64,000 nt of DNA from Ustilaginoidea virens (GCF_000687475.1 NC_057319.1:5683405-5747404); one strand, 5' to 3'. Shown: positions 1-12,668, counted from the first letter of the stretch. Numbers and translations: made by a program. Notes: generated by a model from the sequence alone, not told the origin.

Positions 1-1476
1 ACTCGGCTGGAGTGACGCATGCAATCATGTAGGTGTAGGCATTCCCACCAAGGGAGTCTTGCAAGAGACGCGTTAGTTTGGAGTCCCGGTAGGATACGTG
101 AGAGCCCGATTGACGTGAGGAAAGCTGGCTGATGACTTTGCCGAGTGAAGCCAAGCCCGCATTGATCGATATTCCTTCCTTGGCTCTCTCTCCTTGCGCG
201 CCAGTATTTTTGAGACGTTCACTCCCAGCCAAGTCTACGAAATGAAGCTTGCTATCCGTCGTGACGCCAAACTCCTGACCCGTCATTGCTTCCAAAGGCA
301 TGGACAATCGTTTCTCTCCGCCAGTGGCAGTCTGCAGTCTGCTCTTACGCTGTATCAGATTCAATGAGAAGACAGCATGGGAGCGAGAAGACTTGGCGTT
401 GACTGCAGTCGCATCGGTTTGACGGATGTTGGAACCGAAATTGAGGGCATTCATAAGATCATCCACGGAGTAAATATCAATCTGACGCAGACCGGTGAGG
501 ATAATGTTGCCTTTGGTGTCTTCCCGAATGGCAATGTTTGTCCTCTCACTCGTAGGAGTTGTGTCAGGTACGAGGAGGTCGCGTAGTTGCTCGTTATAAA
601 TTTCCACATAGGTGGCCTTGAGAGACCAATTGCGGTCTCCAAGAGCGTTTTGTTGGTACGATCTAGGAGTCCGTAGATTGGAGATGGACTGCCTCTTTTG
701 GGAGATAACAGTGCTCCCGCCGCTGGAAGCATCCAGCTTCTCAAAGAGTGCGGATGCAGCCCGTGGAATTACTCCTAGAAGATGAGTTAGCTCAAGTGAC
801 ACCATCACCGTGATGACGATATTCGGCAGGAATAACGGAAGCCATCTCGGTAGTTTTGATGCTGCAGTTCCTTACCAATCATTGACTCATCATCTTGATC
901 CCCTGGTCGAGAGGTTCCCATAGTGTATGATTTTCCAGCTCCGGACTGCCCATATGCTAGCAACGAAACGTTGTAACCTTGGGTAAAGGCGTTGATCGAA
1001 TCGGCCAAGTATTCCCAGATGCCATCTTGCATAACTTGAGGACTAAAAACGCGATCGAAAACAAATATCTTCCGGCCCTGTGGAGATTCGATAGCTAAGC
1101 TTGTGTTGGACGTCGTTTGAACCATGGAACGCTGGAACCGCTGAGGAATTAAATCGTAGCCCGGATCAGTGGGCTTCAGTGGTGGTCGCACGCGCACAGC
1201 TGAAAGAGGCGGTCAGCATCTGAGGTTTTACCGACTCGAATATCACGTAAATGTTTGCGACTGCGAGCTTCCACTGCATGCTCCGATGCATATCGCAAAT
1301 ATGATTGACTCACCAACTTTGACAGCGGTCCGACTATCGTCGTCTGACGCCCTGCTTCCGACACCAGCCTTGCTACTCATGCTCATCCTACTTGAACTCC
1401 TAGGACCGGGTTTCACGTTGGCGCCCTGAGGCCACTCCCTCTGGGGCAAAGGCGACGCCGGAGGCGAGGTTGCCAT
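1..1476 (-). CDS. Kinesin-4/chromokinesin-like motor protein, 5' part (runs off left edge)
   Basis: Microtubule motor. Exons on the minus strand: 1476-1314, 1199-876, and 774 to beyond base 1; introns are GT-AG and all phases join. The N-terminal tail is Ser-rich, then the motor domain begins with VRVRPP. The P-loop GQSGAGKSYTMG, the switch I region (NAKSSRSH) and switch II (DLAGSER) are intact, and YRDSKLTRLLQDSLGG lies close to the window edge. The LTRLLQDSLGGN...MIACV stretch most resembles KIF4/KIF21-type kinesins, so I favour kinesin-4 over kinesin-3. An in-frame upstream Met (1614) exists, but the Met at 1476 gives a normal fungal N-terminus. The neck, coiled coil and tail lie outside the window. 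Housekeeping gene, not part of the toxin cluster. Confidence 0.9.
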
Positions 1477-4245
1477 GGTAAATGATTTCCAGTACCGGCA
1501 AACTCCAGAACTGGTGAGGATTATGACACGAGGGCGGAAGTCATGAAGCACTAAGAATTGCCTGTGATGTGTTTGGGTGTTCCGATCCGTCCGTTTCGAT
1601 GATAGAACCGTCAAGCCGCAAAGGGCCTTGCGCCGCGGCGCGTTGTTGACGTTGATTCGGCGGAATTTGGCAGTCTCTCGGCGTCAACTTGTAGCCAGCT
1701 TTGGTATTTGTGTAGGTCTCAAAAGAAGCTAATTGGGGATTGTGGAAGAAGAGATGCTTGGGTCGGAAACAGTGCCACACGCTGGAGTACCATTCCCTAG
1801 ATGGTGGAGTTCAAGTTTCTTCGAACTGCAGATTGACTCTCGCGTGGGGACAAGTCACAATTGCGTGGTTATCTGAAACCAGGGGGCAATGGGCAACCAC
1901 TTGTCAACAAGACAGACCAGATTGGGGCACGGGCTTGGTGTGCACTGCGGAATGGCTGCGCAGTGGGCGCTGGGATTTACCAGGGGTCCAGGCGGTGCTG
2001 GAGCTAATTAAACACGAGCCTGGCGGTTAAGAAAACAAGGGGATAGAAAAAGTACGCAATAGGGGACGCCTCCAGGAGAAGGAAAAAAAAAAAGGTATGG
2101 AGTACAGCGCAACTCGGTGGCAGTCTTTCTTTTTGGGTCAAAGGCTGAACGGGGGGACTTGCTAGCTGCGACCATGCGACTTTTGATTGGATCTCAGACT
2201 TTTGGGCGTCACCATGCCCCACATCTTGTCCACCAAAGAAAGTACCTGTGTACTCCGTAGCTGGACGCAGAACACCGGTCGAGGCTTTACTACATGTACC
2301 TAGCTGCTTTCTTATAAAAGAACAAAAATAGGAGAAGGACGGAAGAACGGAGAAGAAATGAGAAAAAACTCCAGGCGTTAATGAGCATGGCAATTGCCTC
2401 TATTAAGTTGCATCCTGCTACGATGTGGGCACTTTATGGACCTTGGGGGGAAAGGGGTTGGGTGAGGCACACATAATGCGACTTCGTACAATGTAAGGGG
2501 GAAAGAGGCCAGACCGGTCACCGGTGCCGCGTTGTATTGGGTTTCCCCCACCGCCTACCAACCGAATTGACTGAGAGTGCCTTCAAACGGCGCAAGGACA
2601 TGGGCCAGGCAGGAACAGAAAAGGCTGCGATTGTGGGTGGCAGGCTGCTAGTACGGAGTACTGAACATCTGTCTGTACTTCAATAATGTGCTCGGGTACT
2701 CCGGAGTCCGCCACCCGTGACTCGGGTTAGATTACTCCGTACTCCGTACAGAGCAGTATGAATATGCTCGAGTCGCGCTTGGTTCCCCACCAAAGTTACC
2801 GTCCCAGATATAGTAGCCGTACTCCGTAGAGGAAAGCTAGACATATGAGGTGGTGATGATGCAGAGAGCCCCAGCATTGCGCCGGGCAACCCGCGGTGCC
2901 AAGCAAGCACTTGAGAGGATGCCAGAAAAGCGCGCCATCTTGATGCTGGTGCTCGTAAAAGAAATCACGACGAGGAAAAGATAGGTCAACCCGTGTTGTA
3001 CCTTGTCGGCGCTACATATGCCATTGAAGAGGAAAAGGTTGGTTCGAATATATAGCGTTGTTTGTCATGGGGGGAACTTGCTCCGCTGATATTTTGGATG
3101 CGCTCCATACGCACTTGGTATTTCTTCTCGAGTTTGTTGTTGATTGATAGTCTAGTCCTGCGCAGCGAGTGGCGCTTTTTCACCCGCACGATGCATCGCA
3201 GGGCCACATCTGTGCTCAGTATCAGGTACCTAATACCACCCTACCTGGTGGCTTCTTAATCGGGGAATGCCTTGGAACTGCAGGCAAAATAAGAAATCGA
3301 GGCGGGTCAGGACCGTAGCATTCGGAACAAGGTATTGAGGTGATCATTTGTGACACGAAATAACATGGACTGATCTGTTGGATGCTAGCCCTTCAGGCTT
3401 TAGCTAACCATGAGTTGCCTGACTCAGTCGCGGAATGGCAATCCGGTCATGACATAACGGATCCTTCAATCAGTGGGATGTCGAGTCTGATGTCTGATTG
3501 AATCCGCTGGGGTGGACGGACGGGAAATGCCCGCCTGAGCGTGGCCGTCCTTCTTGCTCCGTGATGACTTTCCTTGGGGCAGATAAGCTGTTCTATCCTG
3601 CATGTGGTGTGTTCCACGACCCCAGCCCCGCTGGCCGGCGCTGGCCGGCCCCTATTTCACGTCAATGCACGGATTATGCTGACCACGCGTCTCAGTATTC
3701 CTGCTTCGTATTTATGAGTCCTGAACTTCAAATGCTTGGTAGCGTTAAAATGGTCCTAGAAATGTGTGGCACTTACGGTTCCGAGTCCATTGCAAATGCC
3801 ACCTCGTTAGTACGGCAATTCGTCAATGATAAAGTTAGGGGTCGCACATCCAAAAATAAATGGCTTACTCGGCAGTACATTCGGAGTACTCCGTATTCTG
3901 TTCCCTTTTGCAAGTCTAAGATATGTATCTCTGTGCTCGTTCAGCTTTAGCACTCGTGAAATAGATTTGCCCAGTGCAAGTGGGAAGCCAGTGACAGGCT
4001 GCAGCCCGCTATGGTTGCCAGGTCGACTGAAGTTTATTGAAAGGCTGGTTCGATGACAGAAGGTTGGTGTCGCTGACACGAGCCCTATACGGACTACTCC
4101 GTACAGTGCACAGCGCACAGTTGTACCGGTTGTCCCCACTACCCTGCCTCCTGCCAGATGCGACGCCGCGTGACGCGTCGAACTGAGACGGCCATGGAAG
4201 ACGTCGAGTTCCTTTCTTACTTTCATTTGATGCAGGAAACTCGCC
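1477..4245. other. Gene-free stretch with scattered TACGGAGTA/TACTCCGTA motifs
   Basis: No convincing coding sequence in 2.8 kb. It holds the divergent promoters of the kinesin and EME1 genes. Short open frames here lack codon structure or homology that I recognise. The octamer ACTCCGTA (or its complement) recurs near 2252, 2652, 2732, 2738, 2820, 3890 and 4096, sometimes as the palindrome CGGAGTACTCCG (3883-3896). Confidence 0.6.
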
Positions 4246-6195
4246 ATGATACGCAACGTAATCGATCTGACGTCTTCTAGCCCTCTGCCATTCAAGCCCG
4301 CGCTACCAAAACACGCGCCACCTCCATCTGCCCAGCACCGTTCAGCCGCCCCATTGTCTGGCCTAGACTCATTCGACGATGTCGACGATTTTGGAGACGT
4401 CTTGGATCTGACTTGCCAGCCCGAATCAAAGCGCAGAAAGGTCCATGGTCAACATGATGCGGTGCAAGGAAAGGCTAAGATGCTCTCGATAGCTGAACAA
4501 CCGCCTTTTATGGTTGGCAATCCCCTTAACAAAAGGTCGGCGTTGGAAACAATCGAGTTCACCAGCTCACTAGAACCAACTTCCCCAACACAAGGCTCGC
4601 TCGACGCCAGGAAGACGTCGTCGTCACACCATTTGCCATCTCTCGCTGACGACAGGACTACGACCGCCTGTGAACTAGAGGTGTCTTGCACCTCGGATCC
4701 GTTTGACAGCTCGCCCAGGGTAGCTTCAGCGAATCGCGCAAACTGCAGAAGAGCGCAATCTCTCGATCCATTCTGCAGCTCATCCCCACTGCGAGTTGCG
4801 GTACCTCGCGACCATCTCTCGGAAACAAAGTTTGAGAGACCGATAGGAGCAGGGAGGCTACTTTCTCAACGAGACGTACAAACAGGGCGCCAACATGGCG
4901 AAGCACATCCGTTTGCGGATAGTCGGACTGCCGTTTTGCCAACAGAGACGAAGGTGTCGGACCAAGTCATACACATAGATGACTCTGATATATCCAGCGA
5001 TGACGAACTACCATCCATACGAGAGATAAATATGTCTAGACGTCATGCTCGATCTACACTTCGAAGATCACAAAGCGACGTCACATGGTCAAGACAACGA
5101 GCGTTGAGCTCCGTGCCCAGACTGAAACAGACCAAACCCAAGAAGCTGACGGAAGAGCGAGTTGCAGAGAAGGAAGAGAAGCGCCGTGAAAGGGAGGAGC
5201 AAAGGGCTGTCAAAGCCTTGGAAAAGCAGCGCGCAGCCGCATTAGTTGAAGTCAACAAACTACGCACTGATAAAAAGGTGTCTACACCGGAAATGATTGT
5301 TGACTTGCCATCGAGTCTCAAACCGGAACTGCAAGTGCAGATTCAGGAGATGCTACAGGGTTTGGGGGTCCAACACTCGACTTGGGATTGTCCCGATCAT
5401 AATATAATCAAATGGCGAAGAACGGTGTCGTCGAAATTCAACGACAATTTGGGTTTGTGGGAGCCTATTCCTGCCCGGGTCGTGGAAGAGAGTACCGCTC
5501 TTGTGATTCTCACGGCCGATGAATTTGTCGAAACCACACTCGACGGCACCCTGTCATCTGTTGTGATGGACGTTCAAACACGACTACAGGGCAAGAGTGT
5601 TCTGTATCTCATTCAAGGCTTAACGGCATGGCTTCGCAAAAACCGCAACAACCGCAACCGGAGCTTTGCAGCAAGGGTCCGATCCATCAATGCCAAGACA
5701 ACATTGAGGGTATCTACAGAGTACATATCAGAGGACATCGTCGAAGATGCTTTGTTAACGCTTCAAGTCGACCACGATATGCTCATCCATCATACTGCTG
5801 TGGCAACAGAAACAGCTAGATGGGTTGTCAACTTTACGCAGCACGTCTCCACCATTCCGTACAAGAACCAACGAGACCAAGCCACTTCAGTTGCAGGATT
5901 CTGTATGGAAAGCGGGCAGGTTCGCACAGGAGACAGTCCACATGATACGTACGTACGTATGTTGCAAGAGATAGTGCGTGTCACGGCTCCCACTGCGTAT
6001 GGTGTGGCATCAGAGTTTGAAACGGTGACCAAATTGATTCAAGGGCTGGAGCGGGGAGGACCAAACTGTCTGGAAGGCGTGAGGAGGAGTGCCAATAAAG
6101 ACGGGGCCGTGACCGATAGGACTATTGGGGGGGCGGTAAGTCGGAGGATTTTCAAGGTGTTTATTGGGAAGGATGAGGAGAGTACCGACGTATGA
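4246..6195 (+). CDS. eme1: EME1/Mms4-type subunit of the Mus81 structure-specific endonuclease
   Basis: Single-exon, 649 aa. EME1 is the non-catalytic partner of Mus81; the complex cuts Holliday junctions, 3' flaps and stalled forks in the nucleus. The first ~300 residues are low-complexity, Ser/Asp-rich and include nuclear-type basic patches and an acidic patch (DDSDISSDDELPS). A charged helix (about 300-340, EERVAEKEEKRREREEQR) follows. The C-terminal ~300 residues carry the degenerate ERCC4-like nuclease fold (VLYLIQGLTAWLRKN region) and end in a helix-hairpin-helix-like tail (YGVASEFETVTKLIQGLE). Length and order match fungal EME1. Start chosen at the first Met, MIRNVIDLTSSSP, a common start for fungal EME1 (IDLTSS). 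Confidence 0.88.
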   Translation: MIRNVIDLTSSSPLPFKPALPKHAPPPSAQHRSAAPLSGLDSFDDVDDFGDVLDLTCQPESKRRKVHGQHDAVQGKAKMLSIAEQPPFMVGNPLNKRSALETIEFTSSLEPTSPTQGSLDARKTSSSHHLPSLADDRTTTACELEVSCTSDPFDSSPRVASANRANCRRAQSLDPFCSSSPLRVAVPRDHLSETKFERPIGAGRLLSQRDVQTGRQHGEAHPFADSRTAVLPTETKVSDQVIHIDDSDISSDDELPSIREINMSRRHARSTLRRSQSDVTWSRQRALSSVPRLKQTKPKKLTEERVAEKEEKRREREEQRAVKALEKQRAAALVEVNKLRTDKKVSTPEMIVDLPSSLKPELQVQIQEMLQGLGVQHSTWDCPDHNIIKWRRTVSSKFNDNLGLWEPIPARVVEESTALVILTADEFVETTLDGTLSSVVMDVQTRLQGKSVLYLIQGLTAWLRKNRNNRNRSFAARVRSINAKTTLRVSTEYISEDIVEDALLTLQVDHDMLIHHTAVATETARWVVNFTQHVSTIPYKNQRDQATSVAGFCMESGQVRTGDSPHDTYVRMLQEIVRVTAPTAYGVASEFETVTKLIQGLERGGPNCLEGVRRSANKDGAVTDRTIGGAVSRRIFKVFIGKDEESTDV

Positions 6196-6437
6196 CGCGT
6201 CTGATAACCTTAGAATATGGCCTGCATCGCCTCCACACCAAGGGGTTATCTCTACAAGCGGTGTAAATTGTCCCAGATTTTTATAATATAGATAGATATA
6301 TACTGCATTACGGCCATGGCAAACGGACAGATGTCCACAACGGTTCAAAATGCGATGTCGTTAGCCTAACAATCTTCGTTGTGTTAGCCATGTCCCAGGA
6401 CACATACGGATCAACAAATAAGTCAAAGAAAGGCATT

Positions 6438-7337
6438 TCAGATAGCGGTTGGACAAATTTTTTCCACATTGCAGATATTCGGTACAGGTCTGTGAATAAA
6501 TTGCTTTCTCATCATAAATGCCAGGCTCTCGCCCAGTTTTGTAGAGTCAAGGAAATAAATATAGTTACCTCTGAGCGGATCCTCTGCCTTTCGCTTACGG
6601 GGGGCCGCAAGAAATTTTTCAATTGTCCTTTGCCTTTTGTCGTATGCCGCGCTCCCAATTCCGCCGCGGGTTTTGCGTAGACCGTTCAAATGTGCGGTGA
6701 AATTAACGCGGGAAACGTCCACGGCCAAGTTGGACCAGAGGACGTCTGTGGTAGAGGCGTTTTCTTCCAATCTGGCTACTTCAAGATGAAGGTAGCCTGT
6801 GTTGCTCCATGGTAACCTGGCAGTGAGTTGAGTCAAGCTTGGCGAATCACCAAAGCTGAACTTGCTCACCAACGCTTGGGTCAGAGCATTTAACATGATG
6901 CCATGGCTGACAATGACCACGGAGCTGTTGGGATCAGAGGTAGATAGCAGAGGTCCCAAGTACACATCCAAAAATGCATGGGCTCTGTTGTTGATACTTT
7001 CCGAGGTCTCTGCGCCAGTTTGTAGAGGCCGCTTGCTCGAGCTGGCAAACTTGACACCCTCCCAAGTACCGAAATGCTTCTCTCGAAGGTACGGTACCTG
7101 TACAACCTTCACCTCATGGGCGGACACATTGCAAGCATCGCAAATAGCTTGCGCAGTTTGCGAAGCTCGCTGGAGGTTGGACGCAAACACATGCCTCACG
7201 TTCAACCTGGAGAGACTCGAGGCCAGTCGTCGAGCTTGAAGCGCGCCGTGAGCAGTCAATGGAGCATCGCGAGAGCCACCGTAGAGGTTTGCCACGTTAT
7301 CTACGCTCTCAGCGTGACGAATGAGGAGGAGATGCAT
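6438..7337 (-). CDS. Histidine phosphatase / phosphoglycerate mutase-family protein
   Basis: Phosphohistidine hydrolase of the PGM superfamily; the substrate cannot be told from sequence. The catalytic RHAES motif (His8) is at the extreme N-terminus, the second catalytic histidine is in VIVSHG, and the acidic general-acid region is YLREKHFGTWEG. The uninterrupted frame codes 299 aa. The C-terminus is uncertain: after KRKAEDPLR there is a possible donor (GTAACT, near 6567) and a possible acceptor (TTCACAG, near 6491) that would replace the last ~40 residues. The RKRK stretch may be a nuclear signal. Convergent with eme1; not related to the cluster. Confidence 0.82.
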   Translation of the reverse strand: MHLLLIRHAESVDNVANLYGGSRDAPLTAHGALQARRLASSLSRLNVRHVFASNLQRASQTAQAICDACNVSAHEVKVVQVPYLREKHFGTWEGVKFASSSKRPLQTGAETSESINNRAHAFLDVYLGPLLSTSDPNSSVVIVSHGIMLNALTQALVSKFSFGDSPSLTQLTARLPWSNTGYLHLEVARLEENASTTDVLWSNLAVDVSRVNFTAHLNGLRKTRGGIGSAAYDKRQRTIEKFLAAPRKRKAEDPLRGNYIYFLDSTKLGESLAFMMRKQFIHRPVPNICNVEKICPTAI

Positions 7338-7946
7338 TCATGGGTAACAGTATGGATGAACCCATTCTTTGAAATGGTGGGGTGAAGACGGGGAGAAAAA
7401 AATTTTAAAGGCGAGGACGACTTAAATAGCTCTTTGGGTTGGCTCCGATGGACCGCAAATCAAATGATGGATTGCATAAGCGGGGTGGTGAGCGGGTACC
7501 CTGTACTCAGTCTTGGTCTCCTTCTCAAATCAGGCATTGCAAAGTTGAGCATAGCATGTCAAAATTGTGACCTTGAAAATGGGTTGCTTCAGATAACTAG
7601 CTACGCCGTGTTAACAATTTCCTCCATTAATAGCGTCTCTAGTGTTTCTCTCTCTATAAGCATGGGTCTCGCGATTCATTGCTATGTAGTACAGCTACTG
7701 GTCTCGTTTGTTCGGTGAATTTTGAAGGCAAGTTTTTGTAACGAGATACCGCTGCGCTCTAAGAGACAAAATTCGCTATCATATAAAAGGGAACATCCCG
7801 GCTGTCGTTGCAAAATTATGGTCGTAGTCAGAGTCAATCTTAAAAATTTGGACTGAACCAGGGACCTCGATAAATTCGGGACAATCATCAAACAATGATG
7901 CTATGACCACTGGCGTCATGTTAATTGGGCGTCAAAGCTTACTTGC

Positions 7947-8022
<76 letters not shown>

Positions 8023-10476
8023 CATGTTCGACTATTCATTATGCAAACATTTGGTACTACAAGATGATTTAACATCTTATGTTTCTATTTTCCCTGCACA
8101 GATGTCTCCTGCCCAACGACTTAGCCCAAACTTATCTCAGTCAAGAGCTCGTCGAAGGAGTCTCGTTCTCAGCCTTTCATCTAATAACGAACGCGATCTA
8201 AACGCGTCTTGATTGAGTGTGTTGTCCTAGAAAAAATGCTCTTAGGAATTCTTTAGTCGTATGAAAAATGCTCGTAGCTGCTCTGCCTCTCGATATGCCG
8301 CGAAATGGCTTAGAAAAGCACGACAATGCTGGTTTACGCACCTCAGCGAAACCACTCGCAAGAAGCCATAGTCTTCCATTCAATCATGCAGTGTTCCCGA
8401 AAGCCATCAAGGCTTGGTGCAAGAAAGAGTTTCACCCAAGCAATGCTTCATGTCTATGATAGATTGAGCTCCTTATTCAAAAATGACGCAGGAGCTATGT
8501 GGCCTTGCTTATTAGATGTCGAAAGACACGTATAAAAATGCAAGCACGTCTGTAATAGTGAGAGATAAGATATTCGCTACACGTAAGGACACAGTTTCTC
8601 TGACTGGGTCTTTGAGGAGCCAGGCTTTCTTATCCGTACGAGGCAGATGTCTCATCATTGAAGGTGTGGCCGACGGGCGCATTTCCCAGAAGAATTTGCC
8701 GTTTGTCTTTGGTATGCCTTTGTATGTCCCACAATAGAGGCGTATGTTGAAGAACATGTCATCCTCGTGATAGCAGAGATGGCAGACGTTGAGGAGATTG
8801 GCGGATAACATCAACAACTTGAAGCAGGAAAAGCCATTCATGAGTGTAAAGAATGGATGGCTTAATTTGGCAGATGATGGACTATGAATACTACCATTGG
8901 GCGCGGTGTCCAACAAGTTGCTCAGTACGAAATAGCATTTTCGTCCCAACGTGGCCTATTTCCTCAGAGAGATTTCGGATGAGCATGGGCTCAGCGATAA
9001 ATCGAGAGCGTCGTAGTCTCGACGTTGCCTTTAAAGCACTCTCCCTGGGCCAAATTATCAAGTCTTGCTCAGAGTTGATAGACAGCCTAGAGTACACTTC
9101 TTTGCGTGCCTGGCACTGGTGATCAGAGAGTTTTGGCAGGAGGGTGTCTAGGCTATGCGGTCGTTATTACAGCCGTGGGCATTTCGATATGTTACGCGGT
9201 TACAGTATCCATTTTATCCAAATTCTTTTTTAAAGATCATTATTGGTCCAAGGAAAACTAGCATTCGGAGATGAAGATAGGTATTGTAGATCAAAAGACA
9301 GGAAAGAGATCCTGGAGATAATCTGCTGTCTTCGACTGTATCCTAGGCTTCATTATCGTAAAGAGGTTTCATTTTTCTAGGTTTTCGTTAGATGCGTCAA
9401 CTATCGATTTTCAAGCTCTTCAAGTCCATATATTCCAAGCCAAAAATAAGCACTATAATGATGAAAGCTAGAACCTGCACTTTTGTGCTGCCTCTAATAC
9501 AAACCATCCTGGACATGTAGCGATTACTCAGAAAGAGCGAATATTGAGACGTTTCAGATAGTTTCTGTCAATCATAGAATGCCGGATATCGTTGGCATAC
9601 AAAAAAATAAAGGGCGAAGGAGCCAGCCGGACCGTTCACGATGAGCCGGTTATACATATTTTGTCATAGAAACAATGCGGAATAAAGTTTTCATGGTCTG
9701 AGGCTCCATAAATTTGTCGTCTTAGCCAAAATAAGTGACAAGGCTTGCTCCCGATCCAGCCTAGGCCGTTTGGGGTTCCCATTGCGATTCGCCGGATATG
9801 GATGTTGGTTTGCTCTGGTGGGCCGCACTGAGTCACGAGGGTTTTTTGCGTTCGACGGTTGTGATCGCCTGCGCACCGAGAAATAGAGCAATAAAAGTAA
9901 CACAACTGCCATTGGTAGCTAGCATAGATGGCAATAATCGGATCAGCTAGAGTACTAATGATATTGAAGGTAAGAGTATTACCGAATCCGCTTTAGATCA
10001 GTATATTCAGATTGAGACAGAGACCACTTAGCAATAATGAAGGATTGCACTAGCCAAGTTCCGGATCCTGATGCAATCCAGACGTCGGCACCGTGGCAGG
10101 CTTCGACATCAACCATCACCTTGATCCATTCACAGGTCGTCATTTAGGAAGGCTTACTCGTAGGCCTACCAAGTGTTTCTGACTAACTGGCTAGCCGGCC
10201 ATCTAGTGACAGACACACCACAAATGGGTAGATTGGAACCCACTTCTGGTCCCAGCTCGTCCCGTACCAGACCGTACATTAGCGATCCCACATCGCTTCA
10301 ATTGATTGTTCTGTAAAGATTCTGTAAAGATTCTGCCAACGAAAGGCCGCTCTTGTCCTACTGAGCACGTTCTTACAGCATAGGCGATGCGATGCACATT
10401 GCTCACGCAGCCGTCACCATCAGCGACATCTCCGCGCGAACTCTAGCACGGGAGCGGCAACTGGGGTCCAGTCACC
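7338..10476. other. Gene-poor 3.1-kb stretch; only weak ORF remnants
   Basis: No gene that I can support. Minus-strand frames at 8512-8949 and 8891-9097 overlap and look like two pieces of one decayed reading frame of unknown identity. A 73-codon minus frame at 9691-9912 begins with a hydrophobic MAVVLLLLLYFSV segment, but no conserved feature follows. A 69-bp CT/T tract lies at 7954-8022. Confidence 0.5.
7954..8022 (+). repeat. (CT)n-(T)42 microsatellite
   Basis: About 27 bp of CT dinucleotide repeat runs directly into about 42 uninterrupted T residues. Such a long homopolymer is prone to length error in assembly. Confidence 0.95.
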
Positions 10477-12668
10477 ATGCCAAAGAGATCCATTGCTGCA
10501 CCATCACCCGCGCAAGCGAGGCGACATGTGTCGCCTTTGCAAGCTCACCCCCTTAATTATATGGCAAATCATTCTGATCATTCTCGTCCTGCGGGCTCGC
10601 AGTCTCAATTTGCGACTGCCAAGCGACGGGTAACATCCTGCGCTTCTTGTCGTAAGCAGAAGGTGAGGTTTTCTTCTTAATGGCAATGGCGATGGCGTCG
10701 AGTCTGACCATGATTTCTCAAAAGATCAAATGTGAGCTGTTAACGGAACGCCCGCCATGCGAACGGTGCAAGAGACGCAATATAGAATGCGTCATCAACA
10801 CCGGCCTCCGTAATTCGATTCTCGATCAAAGGTTGATCCGGGCCCCTTCGCCTGTCTTCTTGCAGTTCGTTGACGTAATGTTGCAGGCAAATAGCTGTAT
10901 TGGGACGAGACTTAAACAAGGTTCACTCGACAATGGAGATGGTATGCGAAAGATTGGGACTCGACCTTCCACAGCCGCTTGAGTCAGCGCATAGTAATCT
11001 AAGCACCAACACTGCTATCCAGGACGGAGAATCAGACGATGGCGAGGAAGGTCTCTACGAACCAGCACAGATAGATGCTCCTACTACCGTGGTGGCCCCT
11101 ATCGACGCGTACCTCTCTAAACAGGAATCTCCATCTAGTGGACAGGGTCAGGCTGTGGCGGCAGTCTCCTTACAGCACAGGAAGCCAGACCTTATCAGTA
11201 AAGGCCTCGTCACGTTTGGGGACGCAGATGTTCTTGCAAAACATTACATCGTTGAGCTGGATCATATCGTCTATGGGTTCGTGAGGGATCACAAGACTAT
11301 CCACAGTCTTCGAGACGCATCTGCAGCTCTGATTGCAGTTATATGCACCGTTGCGTCTCTTCATCATGTGGATTACGGGCATTTGTTTGAAACATGCTAT
11401 CGCGAGTATCGCCACGTCATATCATCAACACTGTTCGAGAAACAGGATGTGGAGCACATTCGCGCGTTGTGCATAGGGTCCTTTTGGCTCCCCGGTTCAT
11501 CAAGAATCTTGTTATGCGATGCGGTTCGTCGAGCCGGTGACTTGAGGCTTCATCGGCACATTCTCAAGACCATCAATCTTACTGCATCCTGTTCACTAAG
11601 CCCGCGTACCGGCATCACCACGGACCAAGCAGAGTCGCGCGATCGTGTCAGGCTATGGTATGGCTTGTTCATGTGCGACCAGCATCAGTCCATCCTAAGT
11701 AACAGAGAGTCTCTTCTACCGCTACATCTCGATGTCCTAGAGAAAAGAGAAGAGTACCTGAAAAGTGATGCATCCATCAACCATGACCTACGACTCGTCG
11801 CCCAGTCCTCATTGCTGCTGATCATGGCGAGAATCAAGCGCGAATTTGGATCAGAGTATACTGCGCAAGTCCCCGAATCAATAGCTCCCGAATTTTTAAA
11901 ATTCTCCGCAGAGCTGGACGAGTGGATTGAAAAGTATCGGCCTAGATTTCGTACGTTGTCTTTTGCTCGTGGCGCACCTCGTGGTTCATTCTCGCTCACG
12001 GGTTTGGGTATTCTAACGGTGATGTCTTAGATCCTGACATCGAAATGGGCAAATATCCGTCACTCGCCTTTCGACTGCACTATCTCTTTGCCAAACTGTA
12101 CCTCGGGCACAAAGTCTTCCGTGGGCTGCAGGGAAACGCCTTTGCCAACACCTTTTTGGCGGCGGCAAGTTTGGCGCATGAATCAGCCGAGGGAATTTTT
12201 CACATGATTCTCGAAGAGGATGGCTTGCTCAAGAACCTATGGAAGGTGCCGAGCTATGTTCATATCATGATATCCTTTGCGGGGCACCTTCTGTTGGAGC
12301 TTTGTGTCAAGTACAGGAAGCCACTGGGAATTGACGTCAAGGAGAACTACCGAATTCTAAACGATGTGGTCTCCGCAATGAGGGATATCCGGCTGACTTG
12401 CTCTCATCCACTTGCGCGCGTGATCATGGGGCTACAAAAGAGATTATTCGACTTTACAGCCTTGTACGGGAGGGAGAATTTATCGGAGGTAGCTGAGCCC
12501 GACCTGCAAGAGAAGAATGTGGGTTTCACAGGGGGCTTGCCGCAGAATGCACCCATATGCGATGACGTCGTAACAGATATGGTGAATGAATCTTTATTTA
12601 CCGGCTTGGGGGATTTTACTACGTTTCAAGATTTTGGGGTGGGCAATGCTGGCCTATGGAGCGTATAA
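10477..12668 (+). CDS. Zn2Cys6 transcription factor (Gal4-type) with fungal middle-homology domain
   Basis: Four exons: 10477-10662, 10725-10831, 10887-11950, 12031-12668 (664 aa; all phases join). The binuclear zinc cluster is split by intron 1; its cysteines are residues 55, 58, 65, 74, 77 and 84 (CASCRKQK, then PPCERCKRRNIEC). A short linker/coiled-coil segment (VLGRDLNKVHSTMEMVCERL) follows, as expected for dimerising regulators. The fungal_trans region covers roughly residues 180-480 (SRDRVRLWYGLFMCDQHQSI). It acts in the nucleus as a DNA-binding regulator; the target is unknown. It lies 3.6 kb outside the toxin cluster and another Zn2Cys6 gene sits inside the cluster, so I do not call this one the pathway regulator. 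Confidence 0.9.

Noticed and set aside
7850..7920. tRNA-like sequence on the minus strand (AGTGGTCATAGCAT... GGTTCAGTCC)
   Set aside because: D-arm-like and T-arm-like parts are visible, but the acceptor stem does not pair and the anticodon loop has the wrong size; at best a decayed tRNA or tRNA-derived piece.
8512..9097. 145- and 68-codon minus frames
   Set aside because: They overlap in different frames and match no family I know; kept only as a possible decayed gene in the gap entry.
9691..9912. 73-codon minus frame with hydrophobic N-terminus
   Set aside because: Only the hydrophobic start supports it; a second frame overlaps it completely.
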